From contig NZ_BNED01000005.1 of NCBI RefSeq assembly GCF_016755875.1, forward strand, positions 1,488,001-1,552,000: DNA of 64,000 bases. The letters run 5' to 3'. The notes beneath the pieces were generated by a model. It had not been told where the DNA came from. It did not search any database and worked only from the letters and a program-made list of their open reading frames with translations. Every line of letters starts with the position of its first letter. Position 1 is the first letter of the stretch. A program made the position numbers and the translations under genes. Positions 16,657 to 25,500 of this stretch are shown here, in pieces. This DNA comes from Streptomyces spororaveus (GTDB lineage Bacteria; Actinomycetota; Actinomycetes; Streptomycetales; Streptomycetaceae).

Positions 16657-17994
16657 TCAGAACCAGTTGACGGTCAGGGTGAAGGCGGCTCCCGCGGTGG
16701 CTCCGGTGGCATCGCTCGCGGTGGCGGTGACCTGGAAGGCCCCGCTGCCCCAGGGCTTGCCGCCGATCCGGCCGGAGGCGCTGTCGAGGGTCAGGCCCCA
16801 GGGCAGACCCGTGGCGGCGTACCGGACCGGGGGCTTCGCCCCGGTGGTGGCGAGCTGGACGGTGCAGGACTGGTTGAACTTGCACGTCTGCGGGCCGGGG
16901 TCGGTGAACTTCAGCCCGCCGGGAGTGGGGGTCGGGGTGGGCGTGGGGGTCGGGGTGGGCGTGGGCGTGGGGGTCGGGGTCGGCGTGGGCGTGGGGGTCG
17001 GGGTCGGCGTGGGCGTGGGGGTCGGGGTCGGCGTGGGCGTGGTGCCGCAGCCCGGGGTGGCCTCCGGTGGCAGCGGGACCCGCCAGATCTGCGTGTCGTT
17101 CTCCGAACCGACGAGCAGGTTTGCGCAGTCGGCGTACGTCACCGTCTCCCCCTGCGACTGGGCCGGGAGGGCGACGTCCGCGAGCTTGGCCCCGGCCGTG
17201 TCGTACACCGAGGCGGTGTTGGCGCCCAGCGGCCCACCGCTGCGCAGGGTGTACGAGGCTCCCGTCGGCGAGAAGGCGCCGTCGGTGGCGAACACCGGGC
17301 CGGGCCGGACCGCGGTGAGGGTGTTGACCTGGCCGGTCACCGGTGGCAGCGGCGCCTGGTACAGCCGGCCGGCGGCTCCGACGAGCTTGCTGGCGATGGA
17401 GAGGCGGCCGGTCACGGGATCGGCGAGCAGGGACTCGGCGTCGTGCCTGCCGTCGGCGTAGGAGAAGCGGTACGTCACGGGTGTGACCGTGGCATCGGTG
17501 AGCTGATCGGGCTCGGCGAACCGGTGCACGGTGATCTCCGCGCGCCCGCTGAGGTTGTCCCCGATGTCGCCGACCAGGATCGCCGGGCCGCCGGCCGGGT
17601 CCGTGCCGAGCGCCAGGCCTTCCCAGTCGGTGTTGCCGACACCGGCGACGGTGAAGGTGGCCAGCAGCCGGCCGGTGGCGCTGTTGCAGTCGACGGCGAA
17701 GACCTGAGGGGTGTTGCCGCTGTCGTTGATGGCGTAGAAGACCCCGGGATGCCGGCGGCTCATGGCCAGGCCGCTGAGTTCGGCGAGGCCGCCGGGGAGG
17801 GTGCACTTCTTCTCGGGCGCCGACGCTGCGGCGGCGGCCGCCGGGGGGACGGAGCCGGCGGTGGACGCGGCAGAGGCGGTGGCGGTGGCCGTCCAGGCGA
17901 GTACGGGCAGGATCGCGGCGAGGACCGCGGTCGCGAGGGCCGCGGCCCATGGAGGTGTCAGGAGTCGGGACATGCGCACAATGTGAGGGGACAT
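16657..17994 (-). CDS. Exported beta-propeller-like protein with (Pro-Thr)n linker and Ig-like C-terminal domain
   Basis: 445 aa. A signal peptide/anchor is at ~9-42. Residues ~60-310 have a repetitive beta pattern (GLAELSGLAMSRRHPGVFYAINDSG, VGNTDWEGLALG, VGDIGDN, DAESLL) like esterase-like or SdiA-regulated propellers. A linker of about 20 Pro-Thr pairs follows, then an ~85-aa domain (GPQTCKFNQSCTVQL, RYAATGLPWGLTLD, GKPWGSG, FTLTVNWF) like putative-Ig/cadherin-like He-PIG modules. The same C-terminal domain occurs in the phosphoesterase at 36224-37498. The start may be the ATG at 17994 or the one at 17973; neither has a strong ribosome-binding site. Function unknown. Confidence 0.8.
   Translation of the reverse strand: MSPHIVRMSRLLTPPWAAALATAVLAAILPVLAWTATATASAASTAGSVPPAAAAAASAPEKKCTLPGGLAELSGLAMSRRHPGVFYAINDSGNTPQVFAVDCNSATGRLLATFTVAGVGNTDWEGLALGTDPAGGPAILVGDIGDNLSGRAEITVHRFAEPDQLTDATVTPVTYRFSYADGRHDAESLLADPVTGRLSIASKLVGAAGRLYQAPLPPVTGQVNTLTAVRPGPVFATDGAFSPTGASYTLRSGGPLGANTASVYDTAGAKLADVALPAQSQGETVTYADCANLLVGSENDTQIWRVPLPPEATPGCGTTPTPTPTPTPTPTPTPTPTPTPTPTPTPTPTPTPTPTPTPGGLKFTDPGPQTCKFNQSCTVQLATTGAKPPVRYAATGLPWGLTLDSASGRIGGKPWGSGAFQVTATASDATGATAGAAFTLTVNWF
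16852..16884 (-). repeat. 33-bp perfect repeat, inverted copy of 37271-37303
   Basis: The stretch encoding CKFNQSCTVQL is identical over 33 bp to the one in the phosphoesterase gene, in opposite orientation ~20 kb away. It is the best-preserved core of a longer (~250 bp) homologous pair. Confidence 0.85.
16920..17042 (-). repeat. Low-complexity (Pro-Thr)n coding repeat
   Basis: About 20 tandem 6-bp units of the form CCSACS code for Pro-Thr. It is a flexible, probably glycosylated surface linker, prone to slippage. Confidence 0.9.
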
Positions 17995-18061
17995 CGGTCG
18001 GCGTGCCAGACCCGGCCCCCTCCCGTTCGAGCATCGTTCAATGCCGCGGGGGCATGTCCGG

Positions 18062-18955
18062 TCAGCGCACCGGCTCCCGGACCGGCGCCTTGTGCCCGGC
18101 CTGTGCGATGAACGCGCGGGCCGCCCGGCTGAGCGGCCGCCGGGCGTGGGCGATGCCCACCGGGCGCAGCAGCGGCGGCGTGAAGGAGCGGATCTCGGCC
18201 CGGCTCCCGAAGGCCCTCGGCACGACGTCCCGGTACCAGATGAGGGAGCCCCGGCCGTCCGTCACCCCCGTCACCCAGGCGAGCCGCTCGTCGACCTCCA
18301 GGGTCGGCAGGGGCCGCACCCCGAGACAGCTGAACATGGCCTCCATCTCGGTGCGCCGGCCGGTCCCCGGAGTGGGCAGCACCATCGGCAGCCCGTCGAG
18401 CATGCGCAGGGGCATCGGGTGGGGCAGCCGGGAGCCCAGGGGCGATATCAGCACCACCTCCCGCTCCTGGATGAAGTGGGTGGAGAGCTCCTTGTCGACG
18501 GGCAGGTCCACCAGGGCCAGCTCCGCGCGCCCCTGGGTCACCTCCTCGACCAGGTCCTCCCTGCTGCCGTGCTGCCGGAGCCGGACGTCGACGGCCGGGT
18601 GCCGTCCGGTGAAGCCCGCGATCAGGTCGGTGGCCAGGTCGAGGGCGAGGGTGGGGGTGGTGACCAGCGTCAGGACCGCCCGGGCGTCCCCGCCGTGCGG
18701 GGTCCCGATGTCGTCGATGGCCTCCACCGCGTTGAGCACGGTCCGGGCCAGCCGGACGACCCGGGCCCCCTCCGGCGTGAGGTCCACCCCCCTTCCCCGG
18801 CGGGCCAGGAGCTCGACGCCGAGATCGCGCTCCATCGCCTGCACGGCCCGCGACAGCGCGGACTGGGCGACGAACACGGAGGCGGCGGCCCCGGTGATGG
18901 ACCGGCAGTCGGCGACGGCGACGAGGTAGCGGAGCTGCGCGAGGGTGGGGGTCAT
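18062..18955 (-). CDS. LysR-family transcriptional regulator
   Basis: 297 aa. The N-terminal winged HTH is classical: LRYLVAVADCRSITGAAASVFVAQSALSRAVQAMERDLGVELL at ~8-50, with an RGRGVDLTPEGARV wing. The effector-binding domain spans ~90-290. The ATG at 18953-18955 fits the usual family length. It is divergent from the megasynthase operon across a 607-bp gap, the standard arrangement for a LysR pathway regulator, so it probably controls that operon. The effector is unknown. Confidence 0.9.
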   Translation of the reverse strand: MTPTLAQLRYLVAVADCRSITGAAASVFVAQSALSRAVQAMERDLGVELLARRGRGVDLTPEGARVVRLARTVLNAVEAIDDIGTPHGGDARAVLTLVTTPTLALDLATDLIAGFTGRHPAVDVRLRQHGSREDLVEEVTQGRAELALVDLPVDKELSTHFIQEREVVLISPLGSRLPHPMPLRMLDGLPMVLPTPGTGRRTEMEAMFSCLGVRPLPTLEVDERLAWVTGVTDGRGSLIWYRDVVPRAFGSRAEIRSFTPPLLRPVGIAHARRPLSRAARAFIAQAGHKAPVREPVR

Positions 18956-19235
18956 GACCGGACGGTAACCGCGTGCGGCTGTACCTGTAAGGGCCCGTCG
19001 GGTGAACAACTGACCGTGTCCGGTGTGCCGGTCATGCCCGGTCGGCGGTGAGGCATGCCGGGGCGGCATGCCCGCGAGGACTCGGTACGCGGGCCCGCGC
19101 GGCGGGGGCGGCCCGGCCGGGCGGAGAACGCCGCAGGCCACCGGCTCGGCCGGGGGGTGCCGGGGCCCCGCCCGGGCGGGATTCCGGGTGGCACGTGTAG
19201 GCCGACGGCGCGAAGCATCGTATTCCGCATGGCTG

Positions 19236-19264
19236 TTGACAGTGCACGGTGGCCCCCGCACGAT
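19236..19264 (+). promoter_or_regulatory. Candidate promoter of the biosynthetic operon
   Basis: Consensus TTGACA at 19236-19241, 17-bp spacer, then CACGAT (A at position 2 and T at 6 as in TANNNT boxes). It would give a leader of roughly 290 nt carrying the tandem repeats. Confidence 0.35.
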
Positions 19265-19407
19265 GCAACGCGGCATGCGGGTGTTTGACCATGGTTCAAG
19301 CCCGCCGTACCCGCGGTGGGTGCCCCGGCCGGTGTGCGCGTGACCGCCGCGCTCCCCCTCCTTCCGCCCTGCCCCGCACCGCCGTTGCACGGCTCGTCGG
19401 TTCCCCG

Positions 19408-19439
19408 GCACCACGGCACCTCGGCACCTCGGCACCACG
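19408..19439 (+). repeat. Four tandem 8-bp units
   Basis: GCACCACG, GCACCTCG, GCACCTCG, GCACCACG in direct succession. Non-coding, in the putative leader of the megasynthase operon. Confidence 0.8.
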
Positions 19440-19490
19440 GAACGTCGGTCGACCCGCCCGCCGTCGGCCCTCCTTCCGTCCCGCACCGCG

Positions 19491-19540
19491 CCCTGTCACG
19501 CCCTGTCACGCCCTGTCACGCCCTGTCACGCCCTGTCACT
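19491..19540 (+). repeat. Five tandem 10-bp units upstream of the megasynthase start
   Basis: CCCTGTCACG is repeated five times head to tail (the last unit ends in T), finishing about 10 bp before the ribosome-binding site. The 10-bp period places each TGTCAC near one face of the helix. Regulatory use or repeat-number variation are both possible. Confidence 0.9.
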
Positions 19541-19562
19541 CAGCATTGGAAGAGGAGCGCCC

Positions 19563-22500
19563 GTGACCCCCCACCACCCGCAGCCCGCCGCCACCCGTGA
19601 CCTGGTCGTCGCCGTCAGTCCCTTCGAGGAGCCCCACCCGGCCGTCGTGACCGCCGCCGAACGCGCCGGAGCCCTCGGCCTGCTCGACCTCGGCCGGGAC
19701 GCGGGCGCCGCGCGGCGCGCCTTCGCGGAGCTGGCCCGCCGGCTCGGTGACGGGGCCCGGTACGGGGTGCGGGTGCCGGCCGGCTGCCCGCTGGGCCCCG
19801 GGGAGCTGTCCGCCGCGGTGGACACCGTGCTGCTCGCCGACCCCGCCTCGCACACCGCCGAGTGGGTGGCCGCATGGGCCGCGGCGGCCGGGCGGCCCCG
19901 GGTGTGGGCCGAGGTCACGGATGCGGCCGAGGCCGTGACGGCCGTGACCGCCGGGGCGGACGCCCTCGTCGCCAAGGGGCACGAGGGGGGCGGCCGGGTG
20001 GGCCCGGCCACCACCTTCGTCCTGCTCCAGCAGCTCCTGGGCGACCCCGCTGTCCGGGTACCCGTCCGGGCCTGCGGCGGGATCGGCCCGCACACGGCGG
20101 CCGCGGCCGTCGCGGGCGGGGCCGCCGGGGTGCTGCTCGACGTACAACTGGCGCTGACCACCGAGGGCGAGGCCGGGCTCCCGGAGGAAGTCACCGCCGC
20201 GCTGCGGTCGATGGACGGTTCCGAGACCCGGTCGGCCGACGGGTACCGGGTGTTCGCCCGGCCCGACCTGCCCCCGCCCGACGGGCCCGTGCCCGCCCTG
20301 CTCGGCGCCCGCGACCTGCGCACCCAGCTGCTGCCCGTCGGCCAGGACGGGGCCTCGGCGGCCCGGCTGGCCACGCGGTACCGGACCACGGGAGGCGTCC
20401 TGCAGGCCGTCCGGGCGGCCGTCGCCGGGCACCTGGAAGCGGCGGTCCGGTCCCGGCCCCTGGTGCGGCCGCTCCCCGTCGCGCAGGGCCCGATGACACG
20501 GGTGAGCGACCAGGCGGCCTTCGCCGCGGCGGTGGCCGCCGCGGGCGGGGTCCCGTACCTCGCGCTCGCGGTGATGGAAGGCCCGGACGTACGCCGGCTG
20601 CTGGCGGAGACGGCCGAGCGGCTCGGGGACCTCCCCTGGGGCGTGGGCCTGCTCGGCTTCGCCCCGCCCGAGCTGCGACAGGAGCAGCTGGCGGCCGTGA
20701 ACGCGGCACGCCCGCCGTTCGCGATCATCGCCGGCGGCACCCCAGCGCAGGCGGCCTCGCTGGAGGCCGCCGGGATCCGGACCCACCTGCACGTGCCCTC
20801 GCCCGGCCTGCTGGAGCGCTACCTCGCCGAGGGCGCCCGGCGGTTCGTCTTCGAGGGGCTGGAGTGCGGTGGGCACGTCGGTCCGCGCGCCTCCTTCCCG
20901 CTGTGGGAGGAGCAGATCGAGCGGCTGCTGGCCTGCCCCGAACCCGAGGCCCTGGACCTGCTGTTCGCGGGCGGGATCCACGACGAACGGTCCGCCGCGA
21001 TGGCGGTGGCGGCCGCGGCCCCGCTGGCCGACCGGGGCGCACGGGTCGGGCTGCTGATGGGCACCGCCTACCTGTTCACCGAGGAGGCCGTGGCGGCGGG
21101 CGCGGTTCGGCCGGGCTTCCAGCGGGCGGCGGTGGAGTGCACGGACACCGTGCTGCTGCACACCGCGCCCGGCCATGCCACCCGGTGCGCGGCCACCCCG
21201 TACGCCACGGCCTTCGAGGCGACCCGGCGGCGTCTGGCGGACAGCGGCATCGAGCCGCGCACGATGTGGGAGGAGCTGGAGCGGCTGAACCTGGGGCGGC
21301 TGCGGATCGCCAGCAAGGGCCTGCGCAGAGGCGCCGACGGGGACGGTGCGCTTGAGGCCGTGCCCGAGGAACAGCAGCGGACCGACGGGCTGTTCATGCT
21401 GGGGCAGGCCGCCACCCTGCGCACGGCCACCACCACGATCGCCGCCCTGCACGCACAGGTCACCGAGGGGGCCACCGCGCTGCTGGAGCGCCGGGCCCGC
21501 GAATTCGCCGGCCCGGGGTCCTCGGCGCGGCAGGCGCCGCGGGCCGCCGACCCGCTCGACATCGCCATCGTCGGGATGGCCTGCGCCTACCCCGGCGCCC
21601 CCGACCTCGCCGCCTACTGGGCCATGGTCCTCGCCGGGACGGACGCCGTCACCGAGGTGCCGGCGGAGCGCTGGGACCCGGCGCTCTACTACGACGCCGA
21701 CCCCGCCCGGGCCGGTGAGCGCAGTCCCTCCCGCTGGGGCGGCTTCCTCGGCCCGGTGCCCTTCGACGCCCTCGCGCACGGCATCCCGCCCGCCTCGCTC
21801 GCCGGGATCGAGCCCGTGCAGCTGCTGGCCCTGGAGATCTCGGCGCGGGCCCTCGGGGACGCGGGATACGGCAGGGACCGCGCCTTCGACCGCTCCCGGA
21901 CCTCGGTGGTCTTCGGCGCGGAGGCCGGTACGGAACTCGCCGGCGCCTACGGGCTGCGCGCCCTGCACCCCGCCTACCTGGGGGAGCTCCCGGCCGGGTT
22001 GGACGAGCAGCTGCCACGCCTCACCGAGGACTCCTTCCCCGGGATCCTCGCCAACGTCATCGCCGGGCGCGTCGCCAACCGCCTCGACCTGGGCGGCGCG
22101 AACTGCACGGTCGACGCCGCCTGCGCCTCCTCGCTCGCCGCGCTGGACCTGGCCTGCCGCCAACTGCGCGATCACGACAGCGACATGGTGCTGTGCGGCG
22201 GAGCCGATGTGCACAACGGGATCAACGACTACCTGATGTTCGCCTCCGTCCGCGCCCTGTCGCCCGGCGGCCGCTGCCGGCCCTTCGACGCGGCCGCGGA
22301 CGGGATCGCGCTCGGCGAGGGCGTGGGCGCGCTCGTCCTGAAGCGGCTCGCGGACGCGGAACGCGACGGCGACCGCGTGTACGCCGTGATCAAGGCCGTG
22401 GGCGCCGCCAGTGACGGCCGTTCCCTCGGCCTGACCGCGCCCCGGCCGGAAGGCCAGCGGCGGGCCCTGGAGCGGGCGTACTCCCGGGCCGGCATCACCC

Positions 22501-25500
22501 CCGCCCAGGTGGGCCTGATCGAGGCGCACGGCACGGGCACGGTCGTCGGGGACAGCACCGAACTGGCCGTGCTGAGCGAGCTGTTCACCGCGTCCGGGGC
22601 CGAACCCGGTTCCTGCGCGCTGGGTTCCGTGAAGTCGCAGCTCGGGCACACCAAGTGCGCGGCCGGGCTGGCCGGGCTGATCAAGGCGGCCCGGGCGGTC
22701 CACACGGGCGTGCGGCCCCCGACCCTGCACATCGACACGCCCAACCCGGCCTGGCGGGAGGAGAGCAGCCCGTTCTCCTTCGACGCCGAGGCCCGGCCCT
22801 GGCCGGTGCCCGCGGAGCGGCGGATCGCCGGGGTGAGCGCCTTCGGCTTCGGCGGCACCAACTACCACGCGGTGCTGGCCGGTCACGGCGGCTCGGCGGA
22901 GCCCCGGCAGGGGCTGGAGGAGTGGCCGGCGGAGCTGTTCTGCTTCCGCGGCGAGGACCGGCGGGCGGTGGGCCGGGCCATGGCCCGGCTCGCGGCGCGG
23001 CTGGAGGAGAACGACGCGGCCGGGCGGCCCTGGGCCCTGCGGGACCTCGCGGCGGAGACGGCCGCGCCCCCCGGCCGGGTCGTGGTGGCGGTCGTCGCCG
23101 CCGACCTGGACGAACTGGCGGCCCGCCTGGAGCGGGCCCGCGCCTTCACCCCGGGCGCGGGGGTCCACGTACGGGAGGAGGGGGCCGCGGAGCCGGGCGA
23201 GGTGGCGTTCCTCTTCCCCGGCCAGGGCAGCCAGCGCCCGCGCATGCTCGCCGACCTCTTCACGGCCTTCCCCGCCCTGCGCGCCCTGCTGGACTCGGCA
23301 CCGCCCCCGGTGGTGTCGACGATGTTCCCTCCGGCGGCGTTCACCGCCGAGGGGCGGGCGGCCCAGCGGGCGGCGGTCACCGACACCCGCGTGGCGCAGC
23401 CGGCCCTCGGCCTGGCGGGGGCGGCGGCCCATCTGCTGCTCGGCGAGCTCGGCGTACGGCCGGACTGCGTGGCCGGGCACTCGTACGGGGAGCTGACCGC
23501 CCTGTGGGCGGCCGGGGCCTACGACACGGAGGGCCTGCTGCGGCTGAGCGCGCGCCGGGCCGAGGCGATCGTGACGGCCGCGGGCGCGGATCCCGGATCG
23601 ATGGCGGCGGTGTCTGCCGCGCCACACGAGGTACGGGAGATCGCGGACCGCGCCGGGTGCGTGGTGGCGAACCACAACGCACCCCGGCAGTGCGTGATCT
23701 CCGGCCCGACGGCGGCCGTGTCCACGGCGGTGGCGGCCCTGCGCGAGGCGGGTTTCGCGGCCGAACCCCTGCCCGTGGCCTGCGCCTTCCACAGTCGGGT
23801 GGTCGCGGGTGCGGCGGCATCGCTCACCGTGGAGCTGGCGGCGACGGCGGTCACGGCCCCGCAGATCCCGGTCTGGTCGAACACGACGGCGGACCGGTAT
23901 CCGGGGACACCGGAAGAGGTACGAAGCCTTGCCGCGCGCCAGGTGGCGGAGCCGGTCCGGTTCGTGGAGCAGGTGGAGGCCATGTACGCGGCCGGTGTCC
24001 GGACCTTCGTGGAGGCGGGGCCCGGGCGGGTCCTGTCCGGTCTGGTCGGCCGAATCCTGCACGGGCGACCGCACACGGTGGTCCCGCTGGACGTACCGGG
24101 CGAGCACGGCCTGGTCCGGCTGGTGACCGCCTTGGCCGAACTGCTCGCGGCGGGCGTGCCGGTGGTGCCGCGGGCCCTCTTCCGCGAACGCACCTCCCGC
24201 CTCCCGGACCACGCCCCGCGGCGCCCGGGCTGGCTGGTCGACGGCCACCTGGTCCGCACCGCGGACGGCGAGCCCGTCCCGGGCGGCCTGCGCCCGGCCC
24301 GCCGGGTGCGCCCCGCGGTGGCGGACCCCGGTACGGCGGGCACGGCGGCGGTGGCCGGCACCGGTCTCCGGGAGGAGGCGGTGCTGGAGTACCTGCGCGG
24401 CACCCGCGAGCTGGTGGCGGCCCAACGGGACGTCCTGCTCGGCTTCCTGGGCGCCGGGGCAGGCCCGGGCTCCGAGGGGGCCGGGATGGTGCCGGGGCGA
24501 TCCCCGCAGGGCGCCGAACGCACCGCCGCCGCGCCGTCCGGCCCCGAGCCCCGTTCGGCGTCCGGGGAGACGCCCCGGCGCGCGCCCGGCCCCGGCGGAG
24601 CCGCCCCCGCCGCTCCCGCCCCCGCGTCACAAGGCCCCCGCACCGCCGAGGAGGTCATGGACCTCGTCCTGGAGATCGTCCACACCCGCACCGGATACCC
24701 CCGGGACATGCTCGACCCCGCGCTGGACCTCGAAGCGGACCTCTCCATCGACTCCATCAAGCGGGTGGAGATCATCGGTGCCCTCGCCGACCGCATCGGA
24801 CTCCCCCAGGACCCGGGCGGCGGCTCCGCCGAGTCCGCCGTCGAGGAGCTGTCCCGGATCAAGACCCTGCACGGCATCGTCGCCTGGATCACCTCCCGCG
24901 CACCCGCGACAGTCTCCGCACCGGCCACACCCTCCGGCCCCGCCGCACCCCCCGGCCCCGCCGCGCCCACGATCGGGCGGCTCCAGGTGGACCTGCTGCC
25001 CGTAGCGGCGCCCGGCGGCGACCCCCAGTGCCTGCGCGGCCTGCGCATCGGGGTCGTCGACGACGGCCAGGCCATCGCGTCCGCCCTCGTCGCGGTCCTG
25101 GACGCACTCGGCGCCGAGCCCACCGTCCTGAACCTGGCCGAGCCCGGCTTCGACGGCCTCGTCGACCTCTCCGCGCTGCGGACCACCACCGACCCGGTGC
25201 TGCCCGACGCCTTCCCGGGGCTGCGGGAGGCGCTGACGACCGGAACCCCGCGGCTGCTGCTCGTGACCGGGCCCGGCACCCCCGGTGCCGGTCTGCACGG
25301 GTTCGCCCGCAGCGCGGCCCTCGAATTCCCCGGCACGCTGGTCCGCGCCGTGGACATCCACCCCAAGGAGGACCCGGAGCGCATCGCGGCGCAGCTCGTC
25401 GCGGAACTGAGCAGTCCCGGCACCGCCGGAGGCAGCGGCGGAAGCGGCAACGGCAACGGCGGCAGCGACGACGGAAGCCCCGTCGCCTCCATCGGGTACA

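Larger units (their letters stand above)
18956..19562. promoter_or_regulatory. 607-bp regulatory region between LysR gene and megasynthase operon
   Basis: No supported gene. It holds a candidate promoter at 19236-19264, a four-unit 8-bp tandem repeat at 19408-19439, and a five-unit 10-bp tandem repeat at 19491-19540. From about 19330 the plus strand becomes strongly C-rich and G-poor: by hand I count 51 C and 22 G in 19441-19540. That is the composition of Rho-entry (rut) sites. Confidence 0.5.

Noticed and set aside
16920..17042. Repeat array possibly CRISPR-like
   Set aside because: Units are 6 bp, continuous, without unique spacers, and encode a Pro-Thr linker in frame.
19491..19540. Five 10-bp repeats as a CRISPR or attachment site
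   Set aside because: Units are too short, no spacers, no cas or integrase gene nearby. They are a simple tandem repeat in a leader.
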